DNA of 64,000 nt from Magnetospirillum sp. 64-120 (GCA_001898825.1 MKVK01000029.1:1-64000), one strand, 5' to 3'; positions 25,380 to 34,972 are shown, counted from the stretch's first letter. Made by a program: numbers and translations. Notes: generated by a model not told the origin, from the letters alone.

Positions 25380-27390
25380 TCCGGCGGTCGTCGAAGCCGA
25401 GGCCAAGGCCATCTCGGCCTGTTTGCGCTCCATGGGGCATGTGGTGGCGGCGTCGGCTTTGTCTGATTCCCACAAGATGGCCGAAGCCGAAGCGGCGCCC
25501 CAGCCCTGGTTGGCGGCGTTGTCCCGCCACGGCTTTGCCGCCCATGTGGAAACGCGCAGCAATCCGGCCAAGCTGTCGGCCGATCTGTTCCCCTGCGTGG
25601 TGTTGGAATTCGAGTCCTCGCGGCCGCTGACCCAGCCCCCGGTCCAGGGCGAGCCCACCACCGTCTTGTTCATCCGCCCCATGCTGGACAAGGCCGCCGC
25701 CGGGGCACCCACCGCCTGGCCGGCGCTGCTGGCCAGTTGGAAACCCATGCTGTGGCGGGCCGGTCTGGCCGGCGGCCTGGGCAACGTCCTGGCCCTGGCG
25801 GCCCCCTTGTTTTCGGCCCAGGTCTATGACCGGGTGCTGCCGCACGGCCTGCTGGATTCCCTGGCCGCCATGGCCATCTTGTTCCTGCTGGCGGCGCTTT
25901 TCGAACAGGTGTTCCGTCGCCTGCGCGGCCTGTTCGTGGAAGACACCCTGCACGAAGGCAACGTGCGTCTGGCCATGGACATGCACCGTCGCATCCTGGA
26001 AACCCGCTTCGAAGGGGCGGCGGCGCCGTCGGGTCATCTGATGCGCATGCTGCAGGATTTCGACGCCATCCGTGACGGCTTCGGCGCCGCCGCCGTGTCG
26101 TTGTTGGCCGACCTGCCGTTCATGGCGCTGTTCCTGGCCGGCCTGTTCCTGTGCGATCCGGTCATCGCCTTGGCGGTGTTGGGCATGAACGTGGTCATTT
26201 CCGGTTCCACCTTGTTCGCCCTGCATCGTCAGAAACTGCTGCACCAGGAACTGTCCCGTGCCGCCACCTTCCGCGCCCAGGCGGCGCAAGAGACGTTCTT
26301 CGATCCTGAAACCGTGCGCCGCGTCGGCGCCATGACCTATCTGCAGGGGCGTTTCCGTCAGGGCACCATCCTTTACGCCAGCGCGGCGCGGGCCATCCGC
26401 ACGGTGGCGGCGGCGCGCGGCAACCTGGCCATGCTGTCGCAGAACCTGGCCATGCTGTGCACCTTGGGGCTGGGCGGCTGGCGGGCGGTGGAAGGCGAGA
26501 TGAGCGCCGGCGTCATCTTGGCCGCCACCATGCTGGCGACCCGTTTCACCGGCGCCAACATGCAGTTGATGGCGGTGGTGCCGCAGACCCTGGCGGCCTT
26601 GGCGTCCTTGGAATCCCTGCGTACGGTGACCAACCGCCCCACCGAACGTCCCGCAGGCGTCAGCCTGATCCATCGGCCGTTGGCGGCGGGCAACATCCAG
26701 GTGGACGGCGTGGTGGCGCGCTATCCCAACGCGGCGCATCCGGTGTTGGACGGCATCGACCTGACCATTCCCGCCGGACAGCGTCTGGCGGTGGTCGGCG
26801 CCTCGGGATCGGGCAAGACCACCTTGGAAAAGGTGCTGTCGGGCATCATCCGCCCCCAAACCGGCCGGGTGATGCTGGACGGTGTCGACATTTCGTTGAT
26901 CGATCCCGCCGACCTGCGCCGTCATGTGGCCATCTGCCCGCAGAACCCGCCGCTTTACTCGGGGACCTTGCGCACCAACCTGTCCCTGGACGGTTTGGTC
27001 TCTGACGACGACATGATCGCCATGTTGAACATGGTCGGTGCCGGGGCGGTGATGCCGGTGGGCATGGGGCTGGATTTCGAGGTGATGGAAAGCGGCCGCA
27101 ACCTGTCGGGCGGCCAGCGGCAACTGGTGGCCCTGGCCCGCACCTTGTTGCGGGCGGCACCGGTGACCATTTTGGACGAACCCACCGCCGCCTTGGACGA
27201 CGCCACCGAACGCAAGGCCATCGCCGGCATCCACAAGGCTGTGGGGCATCGGACGTTGGTGGTGATCTCGCATCGTGCCGCCGTCACCGCCTTGGCCCCG
27301 CGCAGCGCGGTGATGGAGCGCGGCAAGATCATCCGCGTCACCCAGCGTGAACCTGCGGCGCCCGCCGTGGGCAAGGGGGGCGCCGCATGA
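25354..27390 (+). CDS. Type I secretion ABC transporter (ATPase/permease)
   Basis: 678 residues. An N-terminal region (1-120) has no recognised peptidase motif and may be a decayed C39-like domain. Six membrane helices follow (about 135-390). The ATPase has Walker A GASGSGKT (482-489), signature NLSGGQ (583-588) and Walker B ILDEP (606-610), then a His switch in VISHR. It energises export of the neighbouring giant protein through HlyD- and TolC-like partners. The start lies inside the tolC-like gene and the end overlaps the next gene by 4 bases (ATGA). Confidence 0.93.
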   Translation: MSPSTKAADPAVVEAEAKAISACLRSMGHVVAASALSDSHKMAEAEAAPQPWLAALSRHGFAAHVETRSNPAKLSADLFPCVVLEFESSRPLTQPPVQGEPTTVLFIRPMLDKAAAGAPTAWPALLASWKPMLWRAGLAGGLGNVLALAAPLFSAQVYDRVLPHGLLDSLAAMAILFLLAALFEQVFRRLRGLFVEDTLHEGNVRLAMDMHRRILETRFEGAAAPSGHLMRMLQDFDAIRDGFGAAAVSLLADLPFMALFLAGLFLCDPVIALAVLGMNVVISGSTLFALHRQKLLHQELSRAATFRAQAAQETFFDPETVRRVGAMTYLQGRFRQGTILYASAARAIRTVAAARGNLAMLSQNLAMLCTLGLGGWRAVEGEMSAGVILAATMLATRFTGANMQLMAVVPQTLAALASLESLRTVTNRPTERPAGVSLIHRPLAAGNIQVDGVVARYPNAAHPVLDGIDLTIPAGQRLAVVGASGSGKTTLEKVLSGIIRPQTGRVMLDGVDISLIDPADLRRHVAICPQNPPLYSGTLRTNLSLDGLVSDDDMIAMLNMVGAGAVMPVGMGLDFEVMESGRNLSGGQRQLVALARTLLRAAPVTILDEPTAALDDATERKAIAGIHKAVGHRTLVVISHRAAVTALAPRSAVMERGKIIRVTQREPAAPAVGKGGAA

Positions 27391-28745
27391 AGACGCCGAA
27401 AGCCAACGATCCGGCGCTGGACGCCTTTCGCTCGCCCATTCACGGGGTGGCGCCACGGCTGACGCCACCGGCGGCAACGTCGCTGCTGTTGTGGTGCTGC
27501 GCGGCCTTCGTCGGCCTGTTGGGGGCGGCGGCGGTTCTGGAACTGGACGAGGTGGTGACCGCCCAGGCCCGGGTCGAGCCGTCGGGACAGATCCGCCATG
27601 TCCAGCATTTCGAAGGCGGCACCATCCAGGAAGTGCTGGTGCGCGAAGGCAGCTTCGTGTCGGAAGGCGAGGTGCTGGTCCGTCTGATCAATTCGCAAGG
27701 CGCCCAGGATCTGGCCGACAAACGCGCCCGTTACGCCGCTTTCCAGGCGCGCACCGCCCGATTGCACGCCGATTTGGCCGGCACCAAGGACATCGTCTGG
27801 CCGGCGGGCATCGCCATCGACGCCGAAACCAAGCGGCGCGAGATGACCATCCACACCGAACGGCTGTCGCATCGCGCCCAGCAAGCCACCGTCATCCAGC
27901 GCGAGATGGAGCGCCGCCGCCGCGAAGTGGCCGAGAACCAGACCCGCCATGCCGGTCTGGTCCGTGCCCAGGCCAAGGGCGCCGAGGAACTGCGCATCAA
28001 GAAGAAGGCCTATGACGTGGGCGTGGTCGGCAACCAGGAAATGGTCAAGCTGGAACGCGAGCAATTGCTGCTGGACACCGAGGTGGCCACGGCGCGGGAC
28101 ACCATTTCGCGGCTGGAAGCCCAGCAGGACGAAGCCTCGGCCAAATTGTCCGAGTTCGAAAAGGGCTGGCGCACCGACGTCTTGGAGGAAATCAGCAAGG
28201 TCGAGGCGGAAATCTCGTCGCTGAAAGCCACCATGGAAGTGGCCACCGACCGCGAATCCCGCTCGGAAGTGCGCTCGCCGGTGCGCGGCGTGGTCAAGAT
28301 GGCTTCCATCACCAGTGTCGGCCAGGTGGCCAAGCCCGGCGACACCTTGATGGACATCGTGCCGCTGGACGACGCCTTGGTGGTGGAAGCGCGGGTGCCG
28401 CCCCAGGATATCGGGCACTTGCGCGAAGGGTTGAAGGCGTCCATCCGCCTTTCCGCCTATGACCCGTTCCGCTATGGCCAGTTGCATGGACGGGTGATGG
28501 CGGTGGGCGCCGATTCCATCGAGGAAGGCCAGGGCAACAACACCCAGACCTATTACAAGGTGGTGGTGCAGTCGGAACAGTCGGTGCTGTTCGACGGCGC
28601 CGGAAACCCCAATCCGGTGCGATCCGGCATGGCGGGGACCGCGTCCATCGTGGTCGGCCGCAAGTCGGTGTTGCGAATGATTTTTGATCCGCTTCTTCGC
28701 AATGAAGTGATTTTTTCACTGAATTCGTTCACACTGCCCCGATAA
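27387..28745 (+). CDS. HlyD-family membrane fusion protein
   Basis: A 452-residue periplasmic adaptor. One membrane segment (31-51) is followed by a biotinyl-lipoyl-like half-motif (VQHFEGGTIQEVLVREGSFVSEGEVL), a long coiled coil (about 110-280), the second half (RSPVRGVVKMASITSVGQVAKPGDTLMDIVP) and a beta-barrel domain. It links the inner-membrane ATPase to the TolC-like channel. It overlaps the ABC gene by ATGA and precedes the substrate gene by 24 bases. Confidence 0.95.
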   Translation: MKTPKANDPALDAFRSPIHGVAPRLTPPAATSLLLWCCAAFVGLLGAAAVLELDEVVTAQARVEPSGQIRHVQHFEGGTIQEVLVREGSFVSEGEVLVRLINSQGAQDLADKRARYAAFQARTARLHADLAGTKDIVWPAGIAIDAETKRREMTIHTERLSHRAQQATVIQREMERRRREVAENQTRHAGLVRAQAKGAEELRIKKKAYDVGVVGNQEMVKLEREQLLLDTEVATARDTISRLEAQQDEASAKLSEFEKGWRTDVLEEISKVEAEISSLKATMEVATDRESRSEVRSPVRGVVKMASITSVGQVAKPGDTLMDIVPLDDALVVEARVPPQDIGHLREGLKASIRLSAYDPFRYGQLHGRVMAVGADSIEEGQGNNTQTYYKVVVQSEQSVLFDGAGNPNPVRSGMAGTASIVVGRKSVLRMIFDPLLRNEVIFSLNSFTLPR

Positions 28746-28769
28746 GTCATTCCCAGAAGGGGGAAGGCC

Positions 28770-31700
28770 ATGCCCATTCAGACCGCTCCGGTCGCCGAGC
28801 CAAAGCTGCCGGTGATCCAGGTCGCCGACGGTAAGACCGCACAGGTCATCGGCAAGGTTTCCGCCATCCAAGGCGACGCTTGGATTGTTCGCGGCGGCCA
28901 AAAGATCGCGGCCACCGCCGAAGCCCCGCTGATCAAGGGCGATTCGGTGGAAAGCGCCGACGGATCGCAGATTTCCCTGGTTTTCGCCGACCGTTCGACC
29001 TTTGTCTTGAAGGACAAGGGGCTGATCGGGCTGGACGACTTCACCTATGACCCGGCGACCAAGACCGGGTCCGAATCCATCCTGGTGGCGCAAGGCGGCT
29101 TTTCCTTCGTGTCGGGCGACATCGCCAAATCGGCGCCGGGCGCGGCGAAGGTGGCGACCCCGGCCATGTCCATCGGCATCCGCGGCACCACGGTGGTGGG
29201 AGCCGTGGGCGAGGGCGGCGAAACCTCGGTGGCGCTGCAGCCCGATCCGGGGTCCAGCTTCGTCGGCGAAATCACGCTGAGCCGCCCGGGGAGCGGCGAT
29301 GCGCCGTTGACCATCAGCACCCCGGGCGCCGGCGTGCTGGGGGCGACTCCGGGTGCCTCATTCACAATTGCCAACAATGCAGGGGCCGCCATCAGTTCGG
29401 TTGTCCCGGCGCCATCGGCACCGCAGGCCACACCGCCCAGCCTGCCCAGCGCAGCCCCCACTGGCGGCGGCGAGGGCGGCGGGGCGGGCACCAGTGGGAA
29501 CGGTGGTGGCGACACTGGCAACGGTGGCACCGGCAATCCTGGCGGTAGCGGCGGCGAGCCCGTCGGTGATGGAAATCCCGGCGGTGGCGATGTGGGGGGC
29601 GGCGATACCGATGGCGGTGACATCGAGGTGCCTCCGCTGCCTGCCAAGTCGGTGGTTGGGGATAGCAACGATGGCGGCCAAACCGGTGACAGCGATGGTG
29701 GTGGAACCGACACTGGCGGCGGAAGTGGTAATAACGGCAACAACGGCGCTGGCGGCGGCGAAGTCGGGCTGGGGGACACCGGCAACGGCGACACCGGCAA
29801 CACGGCCATTCCCGTGGTCACGACTCCTCCCGTTAACCAGCCGCCGACCAGTGCCGGCCTGACGCTGAGCGCCGCCAACGAGGACGGCGGCTCGGTCACC
29901 ATCCTGAAGGCGGACCTGCTGGCCGCCGCCAGCGATCCGGAAGGGGCGACGCTGACCCTGGTGGGGGGCATCACCGCCAGTGCGGGGACGCTGGTCGACA
30001 ATGGCGACGGCACTCTGACCCTGACGCCGGCTGCGGATTTCTTTGGTGACATCACCATCAGCTACTCGGTCAGCGACGGCACCAACACCGCCAGCCTGAC
30101 CGCTACCCAGCCCATCACCAATGTCAACGATGCGCCGGTCCCGGGTTCGGTCACCTTGCCCACCGGCACCGAGGACACGGTGCTGACCTTCACCACGGCG
30201 CAATTGGTGGGCAGCACCACCGACGTTGACGGCGACACCCTGACGGTGACCGGGATCAGCGCCATTCATGGCACCGTGGTCGACAGCGGCGGCGGGGTTT
30301 TCACTTATACCCCCGACGCCAATTACAACGGCACCGATTTCCTGAATTATTCCATCACCGACGGTAATGGTGGCACGGTGGCGGTTTCCGCCACCTTCAC
30401 GGTGAATTCGGTCAACGACGCCCCGACCATGGGGACCTATGTGGGACAGAACTCGTCCACCGAGGATGTTCCCTATGCCGGCGACACTGTCTACACGCTG
30501 TTCAGCGGTACCTTCAGCGACACCGACAGCACGGACACCCTGGCCGGCGTCGCGGTGATCAGCAATCCCTTCACCGCCGACGGGGCCTGGCAATATTCCA
30601 GCGACGGCGGCACCACCTGGCGTGACATCAGCGGCGTCAATATCGCCAACGCGCAATTGCTGTCCTATACCACCCTGGTGCGCTTCCTGCCCTCGGCCGA
30701 TTTCAACGGCACGACGCCGTCGCTTTACGTCTATGGCGTCGATTCCAGCTATGCCGGATCGTGGTCGAACAGCACCACCAACACCCCGGCCACCATCAAC
30801 GCCAGCAGCCCCGGCGGTTCGTCGCCGCTGTCGGCGACCTCGACCCAGCTGGAGACCGCCGTCAACGCCGTCAACGACGCCCCCACCTCGACCACCGTGA
30901 CCTTGGCGGGCGGGGTCGAGGACATGCCCTATAGCTTTACCCAAGCCGAACTGCTGGCCAATGCCAGCGATGTGGACGGCGACAGCCTGGGCATCAGCGC
31001 CATCACCGCCAGCAGCGGGACCTTGGTCTTTGACGGGACCACCTATACCCTGGCCTTGCCCAAGGATTATCACGGCACCGTCACCATCGATTACACCATC
31101 ACCGACGGCAATGGCGGCACGGTGGCGCAAAGCACCAGCGCCACCATCAGCGACGCCCCCGACCTGGGGCTACAGGCCGGCGGCTTCAGCTTCACCTACG
31201 AGGAAACGTCAACCCTTACCGGCGACAACCAGAATCTGGTGGCCGACTTCAACAATGACGGCCTGCTGGACATCATGGTGACCAACACCACGAACGGCCT
31301 GTTGCTGGGGTTGAACCAAGGTGTCGCCACGGGTGGATCGACCCTGTTCAGCTATAACGTCGTCACCTCGAACACCAGCATCTTCAATGTGGGTGACCTG
31401 AATGGCGACGGCTTTTTGGACGTGGTGCAACGCGATAGCGGCAGCAACCGTGTCGATGTGTTCCTGAACGCCGGTAACGGCACCTTCTCCCTTTCCGACA
31501 GCGTCACCCAGACTTATGTCACCGGCATGACCGTCCTGGATTTGAACGGCGACGGCCATAACGATTTGCTGCTGATGCGCAGCGTTGGAAGCGGGGTGGA
31601 AGTGTTCCTGGGGGACGGGAGCGGTACGTTCGGCACGACGCCGGATCAGACCCCCACGGCCCCGGGCGGAACCAGTCTGACCACCGGCGATATCGACGGC

Positions 31701-33656
31701 GACGGCGACACCGACGTGATCATCGGTGTCTGGGGCGGCGACTCGTTGATCCTGGAAAACGTCAACGGCGTCCTGACCCCTGGGGCCACCTTGGACAATC
31801 ACGGGACATCGTCGCCCGCCACCGCAGGCTCGATGATCGACGAGGAACTGATCGACCTGGACAATGACGGCGATTTGGATCTGTTCGCCGCCAACCGTTA
31901 CGTCGAAGGCTATTGGTACGAAAACGACGGAGCGGGAAACTTCACCCGCCACCAACTGGATTCCGTGACCGGCGAACGTGACAACGTTCTGGCCGCCGAT
32001 TTCGACGGCGACGGCGACATCGACGTGCTGGTTTCCGCCTATAACAGTCTTCAGCTTTGGCAGAACAACGGCGACGGCACCTTCACCGACGTCATCGCCG
32101 GTTCGGGCCTGCCCACCAACCTTTACACCTATGGCAGCGTCGGCGACTTGGATGGCGACGGCGACATCGACGTGGTGCTGCAGAACACCTCGGCCAACCT
32201 GACCGTGGTTTACAGCAACAACCTGGTCAGCGCCTCATCCTTCTCGGAAGGCGGCGGCGCGGTTTCGCCCTTCGCGACGCTGACCGCCAGCGATTCGGAC
32301 AGCAACCTGACCGGCGCCACGGTGATGATCTCGGTGAACTTCGCCGTGGGCGACGTTTTGTCCTATACCTCGTTTGGCGGCGTCACCGGGTCCTATGATG
32401 CGGCCACCGGAACCCTGACCCTGTCGGGCAGCGCCAGCGCGGCGGATTACCAAAGCGTGCTGCGTTCGGTGACCTTCTCGAATACGACCACCACCATGGG
32501 GGCGGGCAACCGCATGGTCACCGCCATGGTGACCGACGGCACCGGCAGCAGCGATCCCATCAGCCAACTGATCACGGTGACGTTGGACGCCACTTTGAAC
32601 GCGACGGCCGGAATCGACAGCCTGGATGGTGGCGACGGGGCCAACGTTTATGTGATCGGAGCCGGCAACTTCACCAGCGGCGACTCCATCACCGATTCGG
32701 GTTCGCCCGGCGATGTGGACGTGATCACCCTGGGGGCTGCCGGCACCTTCGATTTGTCCGCCGGAACCGTCACCGGCATCGAGACGTTGCAGATGTATGC
32801 GGCCGGCGGCGACGCCGTGGTACTGGGCGGCGGGGCCGACCCGCAGCAATTCCATTCCATCATCGGTGGGTCGGGAGCGGACAGCGTTTCCCTGGCCGAC
32901 GCTTCCAGCACTTTGGACCTGACCGGTGTTTCCATTTCTTCGGTGGAAACCATTTCGACCGGCGCCGGCAACGACACGGTCATCTTCGACGATGTCAGCA
33001 AGCCGGGTGTCGGCTTCGTGCTGGATGGCGACCTCAGTGCGGTGGACAGCGACACGGCGGTCTTCCACGCCCAGGCCGAAAACAGCACCATGGACGTCAG
33101 CGGGATTTCTTTCACCGGCATCGAGACGGTGAAGATGTACGCCACGGCCGACGTGGCGGCGGACCCCAGCTATACCGGCCTGAACGTCACCCTGAAGGGG
33201 CGTGACGGCGGCTATGACGAATTGTATGGCGGTGACGGTACCGACACCCTGATCGCCACCACCGGAAATGATCTGCTGACCGGCGGCTTGGGGGCGGACA
33301 CCTTCGTCCTGAGCGCCAATTCCACCACCACCGTCGCCGATTTCAGCCAAGGCGGCGGCGACACCATGGAACTGTCCAACACCCAGTTCGGCCTGGGTTC
33401 GTCGGGGACTTTGGCTGCCGCCGATTACGACGAAAGCGCCACCGCCATGGGCGGGACCGCTTACAATTACGGATCGGAAACGGGCAGCAACAATACCGGC
33501 GACGGTCTGGTCGCCATTCAGAATGGCAGCAATGTGGAATTGTGGCACACCACCGCGTTGGAAGCGGCCAGTACCGCCAATTCCACCCTGGTCGCCACGC
33601 TCAGCAACGTCAACACCTCGGCCTTGGACAACACCAACTTCGTCCTGGCGGTCTGA
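28770..33656 (+). CDS. Giant FecR/cadherin-like/FG-GAP/RTX surface protein, type I substrate
   Basis: 1628 residues with no Sec signal. In order: a FecR-type domain (about 40-150, DSVESADGSQISLVFADRS), a Gly/Asp/Asn-rich linker (about 230-347), cadherin-like repeats each ending in NDAP (near 453, 549, 703, 794), FG-GAP/VCBS-like repeats with calcium-type DxDxDG loops (about 820-1150; DIDGDGDTD, DFDGDGDID), and a C-terminus with GGDGTDTL, GNDLLTGGLGADTFVL and VADFSQGGGD. That tail is the standard RTX end recognised by type I secretion. It follows the secretion genes by 24 bases. Likely a secreted adhesin or surface-layer protein; the ligand is unknown. Confidence 0.85.
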   Translation: MPIQTAPVAEPKLPVIQVADGKTAQVIGKVSAIQGDAWIVRGGQKIAATAEAPLIKGDSVESADGSQISLVFADRSTFVLKDKGLIGLDDFTYDPATKTGSESILVAQGGFSFVSGDIAKSAPGAAKVATPAMSIGIRGTTVVGAVGEGGETSVALQPDPGSSFVGEITLSRPGSGDAPLTISTPGAGVLGATPGASFTIANNAGAAISSVVPAPSAPQATPPSLPSAAPTGGGEGGGAGTSGNGGGDTGNGGTGNPGGSGGEPVGDGNPGGGDVGGGDTDGGDIEVPPLPAKSVVGDSNDGGQTGDSDGGGTDTGGGSGNNGNNGAGGGEVGLGDTGNGDTGNTAIPVVTTPPVNQPPTSAGLTLSAANEDGGSVTILKADLLAAASDPEGATLTLVGGITASAGTLVDNGDGTLTLTPAADFFGDITISYSVSDGTNTASLTATQPITNVNDAPVPGSVTLPTGTEDTVLTFTTAQLVGSTTDVDGDTLTVTGISAIHGTVVDSGGGVFTYTPDANYNGTDFLNYSITDGNGGTVAVSATFTVNSVNDAPTMGTYVGQNSSTEDVPYAGDTVYTLFSGTFSDTDSTDTLAGVAVISNPFTADGAWQYSSDGGTTWRDISGVNIANAQLLSYTTLVRFLPSADFNGTTPSLYVYGVDSSYAGSWSNSTTNTPATINASSPGGSSPLSATSTQLETAVNAVNDAPTSTTVTLAGGVEDMPYSFTQAELLANASDVDGDSLGISAITASSGTLVFDGTTYTLALPKDYHGTVTIDYTITDGNGGTVAQSTSATISDAPDLGLQAGGFSFTYEETSTLTGDNQNLVADFNNDGLLDIMVTNTTNGLLLGLNQGVATGGSTLFSYNVVTSNTSIFNVGDLNGDGFLDVVQRDSGSNRVDVFLNAGNGTFSLSDSVTQTYVTGMTVLDLNGDGHNDLLLMRSVGSGVEVFLGDGSGTFGTTPDQTPTAPGGTSLTTGDIDGDGDTDVIIGVWGGDSLILENVNGVLTPGATLDNHGTSSPATAGSMIDEELIDLDNDGDLDLFAANRYVEGYWYENDGAGNFTRHQLDSVTGERDNVLAADFDGDGDIDVLVSAYNSLQLWQNNGDGTFTDVIAGSGLPTNLYTYGSVGDLDGDGDIDVVLQNTSANLTVVYSNNLVSASSFSEGGGAVSPFATLTASDSDSNLTGATVMISVNFAVGDVLSYTSFGGVTGSYDAATGTLTLSGSASAADYQSVLRSVTFSNTTTTMGAGNRMVTAMVTDGTGSSDPISQLITVTLDATLNATAGIDSLDGGDGANVYVIGAGNFTSGDSITDSGSPGDVDVITLGAAGTFDLSAGTVTGIETLQMYAAGGDAVVLGGGADPQQFHSIIGGSGADSVSLADASSTLDLTGVSISSVETISTGAGNDTVIFDDVSKPGVGFVLDGDLSAVDSDTAVFHAQAENSTMDVSGISFTGIETVKMYATADVAADPSYTGLNVTLKGRDGGYDELYGGDGTDTLIATTGNDLLTGGLGADTFVLSANSTTTVADFSQGGGDTMELSNTQFGLGSSGTLAAADYDESATAMGGTAYNYGSETGSNNTGDGLVAIQNGSNVELWHTTALEAASTANSTLVATLSNVNTSALDNTNFVLAV

Positions 33657-33719
33657 TTTTTCAGGCCATCAGGCGGTGGGGCTTGGCTTGCGGGCATCGT
33701 TCGCGGCATCCGTCCGTGG

Positions 33720-33905
33720 GCGCCGTCTTGGACATTCCGCAGGTGATGCCCCCTGGTCGCCGGGGCCACCCGGTTCAAGACCGAGACCTTGCCCCTGGCC
33801 GTTTACCTGAATATCGCCACCGGAGACACCGAGACGGCCGTTTCCTGCGCCTTGGCGTTGGTGCTGATCGCTTTGCGTCTGCTTAGGACGCGCGGCGCAA
33901 TCTGA
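33720..33905 (+). pseudogene. Remnant of an ABC transporter permease (ModB/WtpB-like C-terminus)
   Basis: From 33754 to the TGA at 33903 one frame reads LVAGATRFKTETLPLAVYLNIA then TGDTETAVSCALALVLIALRLL. This is the C-terminal part of oxyanion (molybdate/tungstate-type) ABC permeases. The preceding piece of the same domain (GAVLDIPQVM) is in another frame, and an in-frame TGA lies at 33743. No start or upstream domain exists, and it runs 20 bases into irr. It is a decayed gene fragment between the giant protein gene and irr. Confidence 0.5.
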
Positions 33906-34284
33906 CGATCACGTCGATGCCGGCCACTTCCATGCCTTCCGGGGCATTGGGCAAGCCCATCACCTGCGGCTGGCAGCCAGGGATGTCTTCGATGCGGCCG
34001 GTAGCTTCGTGATAGAAATGGTGGTGTTCGGCGGTGTTGGTGCAGAACCAGCTGCGCTCGCCCATGGGGACGCGCTTGACCAGACCGGCGGCGGCGAATT
34101 CATTCAGTGTGTTGTAGACGGTGGCCAAGGACAGACGCATGCCCTGGCTCAACGCTTCCTGATGCAGGCTGTCGGGGGTCAGATGGCGGCTGCCGCCTTC
34201 CTTGATCAGGCGGCCGATGGTCAAGCGTTGGCGGGTCGGGCGGATTCCGGCGCCACGCAGGGTGGCCTCGTCAATGCTCAGCAC
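33883..34284 (-). CDS. irr: Irr-type iron response regulator (Fur family)
   Basis: A 133-residue Fur-superfamily repressor. The DNA-binding part is GIRPTRQRLTIGRLI and SLATVYNTLNEF; the histidine cluster EHHHFYHE (His87-89) is the heme-binding feature that marks Irr within the family. The N-terminal GCPW heme motif of Bradyrhizobium Irr is absent, as in many relatives. Irr controls iron and heme genes when iron is low. It lies 21 bases after the PadR-like gene on the same strand, so the Fur-type box in front of that gene may control both. Confidence 0.85.
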   Translation of the reverse strand: MLSIDEATLRGAGIRPTRQRLTIGRLIKEGGSRHLTPDSLHQEALSQGMRLSLATVYNTLNEFAAAGLVKRVPMGERSWFCTNTAEHHHFYHEATGRIEDIPGCQPQVMGLPNAPEGMEVAGIDVIVRLRRAS

Positions 34285-34305
34285 GTCATACCTCGTAAAA
34301 TAACC

Positions 34306-34938
34306 TTAGTTTAAAATGCAGTTTATGTGCAATCCATCCTGGGAACAACCCTCACGTCGCGTGGTCAGCTGTGTTTGCGGCATGGCGCGCATGCGTTCCA
34401 GCAACTCCAGGTCACGGCGCAGGGACTGGGTGTGGTGTTCCCCCCACATGCGGCCGAAACACCCCGGCGACTGACAGGATTCACACGGGGCGGGGCGACG
34501 GGCCAGTTCTTCGCGATGGGCGACGATCAGATCCTGCAGGTGCTGCAGGCGGTCTTCCGGCTGGGCCAGATCCAGGAAGGCCAGCTTCAGCCGCAATCCC
34601 ACCTGTCCCAGGGGGGTGGTCGGCCGCTCGATGGGCAGGGACAACATCATGCGCAGGATGCCGAAGCCCTGGGTGGTGGACGAAAACAGGCCATAGCGGC
34701 CGTCATGGGCATAGCTGAGGTGGCGGGCCCGGGCCATTTCATCCAGGCAGTCGCAGACCAACTGGGCGGAAGGCGCCCACTGGCCGGCCGCCACATGGTC
34801 GATGCAGGCGCAAACCGCATCGGCGGTGGTGGGGCCACGGCTGGCGCATCCCAGCGCGGCCAGCCAGATGAAGTCTCCGGGGCCCATGGGGCGGGTTGAC
34901 CCGATGAAGCTGAACGAGGCGGGGCGGGAGAAACTCAT
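34306..34938 (-). CDS. PadR-like winged-helix protein with C-terminal cysteines
   Basis: About 210 residues. The start at 34938 (MSFSRPASFSFIG) is the likely one; a longer frame to 35001 would span the iron box. Residues 18-110 look like a PadR-type winged helix (FIWLAALGCASRGPTTADAV; MARARHLSYAHDGRYGLFSST), followed by a dimerising helix (LRLKLAFLDLAQPEDRLQHLQDL form). The C-terminus has CESCQSPGC and two more cysteines, which could bind metal or sense redox state. It is upstream of irr in the same direction. The PadR assignment is tentative. Confidence 0.6.
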   Translation of the reverse strand: MSFSRPASFSFIGSTRPMGPGDFIWLAALGCASRGPTTADAVCACIDHVAAGQWAPSAQLVCDCLDEMARARHLSYAHDGRYGLFSSTTQGFGILRMMLSLPIERPTTPLGQVGLRLKLAFLDLAQPEDRLQHLQDLIVAHREELARRPAPCESCQSPGCFGRMWGEHHTQSLRRDLELLERMRAMPQTQLTTRREGCSQDGLHINCILN

Positions 34939-34951
34939 GGCCGGACTCTTA

Positions 34952-34972
34952 TGCAAATGAAATTCATTCGCA
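34952..34972. promoter_or_regulatory. Fur/Mur-type box
   Basis: TGCAAATGAAATTCATTCGCA is an almost perfect 21-bp palindrome of the type TGCAAATnnnnnnnATTTGCA bound by alphaproteobacterial Fur/Mur proteins. Its near edge is 14 bases from the start codon at 34938, so bound protein would block transcription or initiation of the PadR-like/irr pair. It may also affect the divergent hemerythrin-like gene 144 bases away. Confidence 0.65.

Noticed and set aside
29358-31130. 590-codon minus-strand frame opposite the FecR/FG-GAP gene
   Set aside because: Composition follows the antisense of the Gly/Asp/Thr repeats. The plus-strand gene has a good ribosome site and a recognisable RTX end.
34290-34318. 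Possible iron control element (ICE) directly before irr
   Set aside because: The region is AT-rich (TTTAAAATGCAG) but lacks the paired TTTAGAA/TTCTAAA halves expected of an Irr site.
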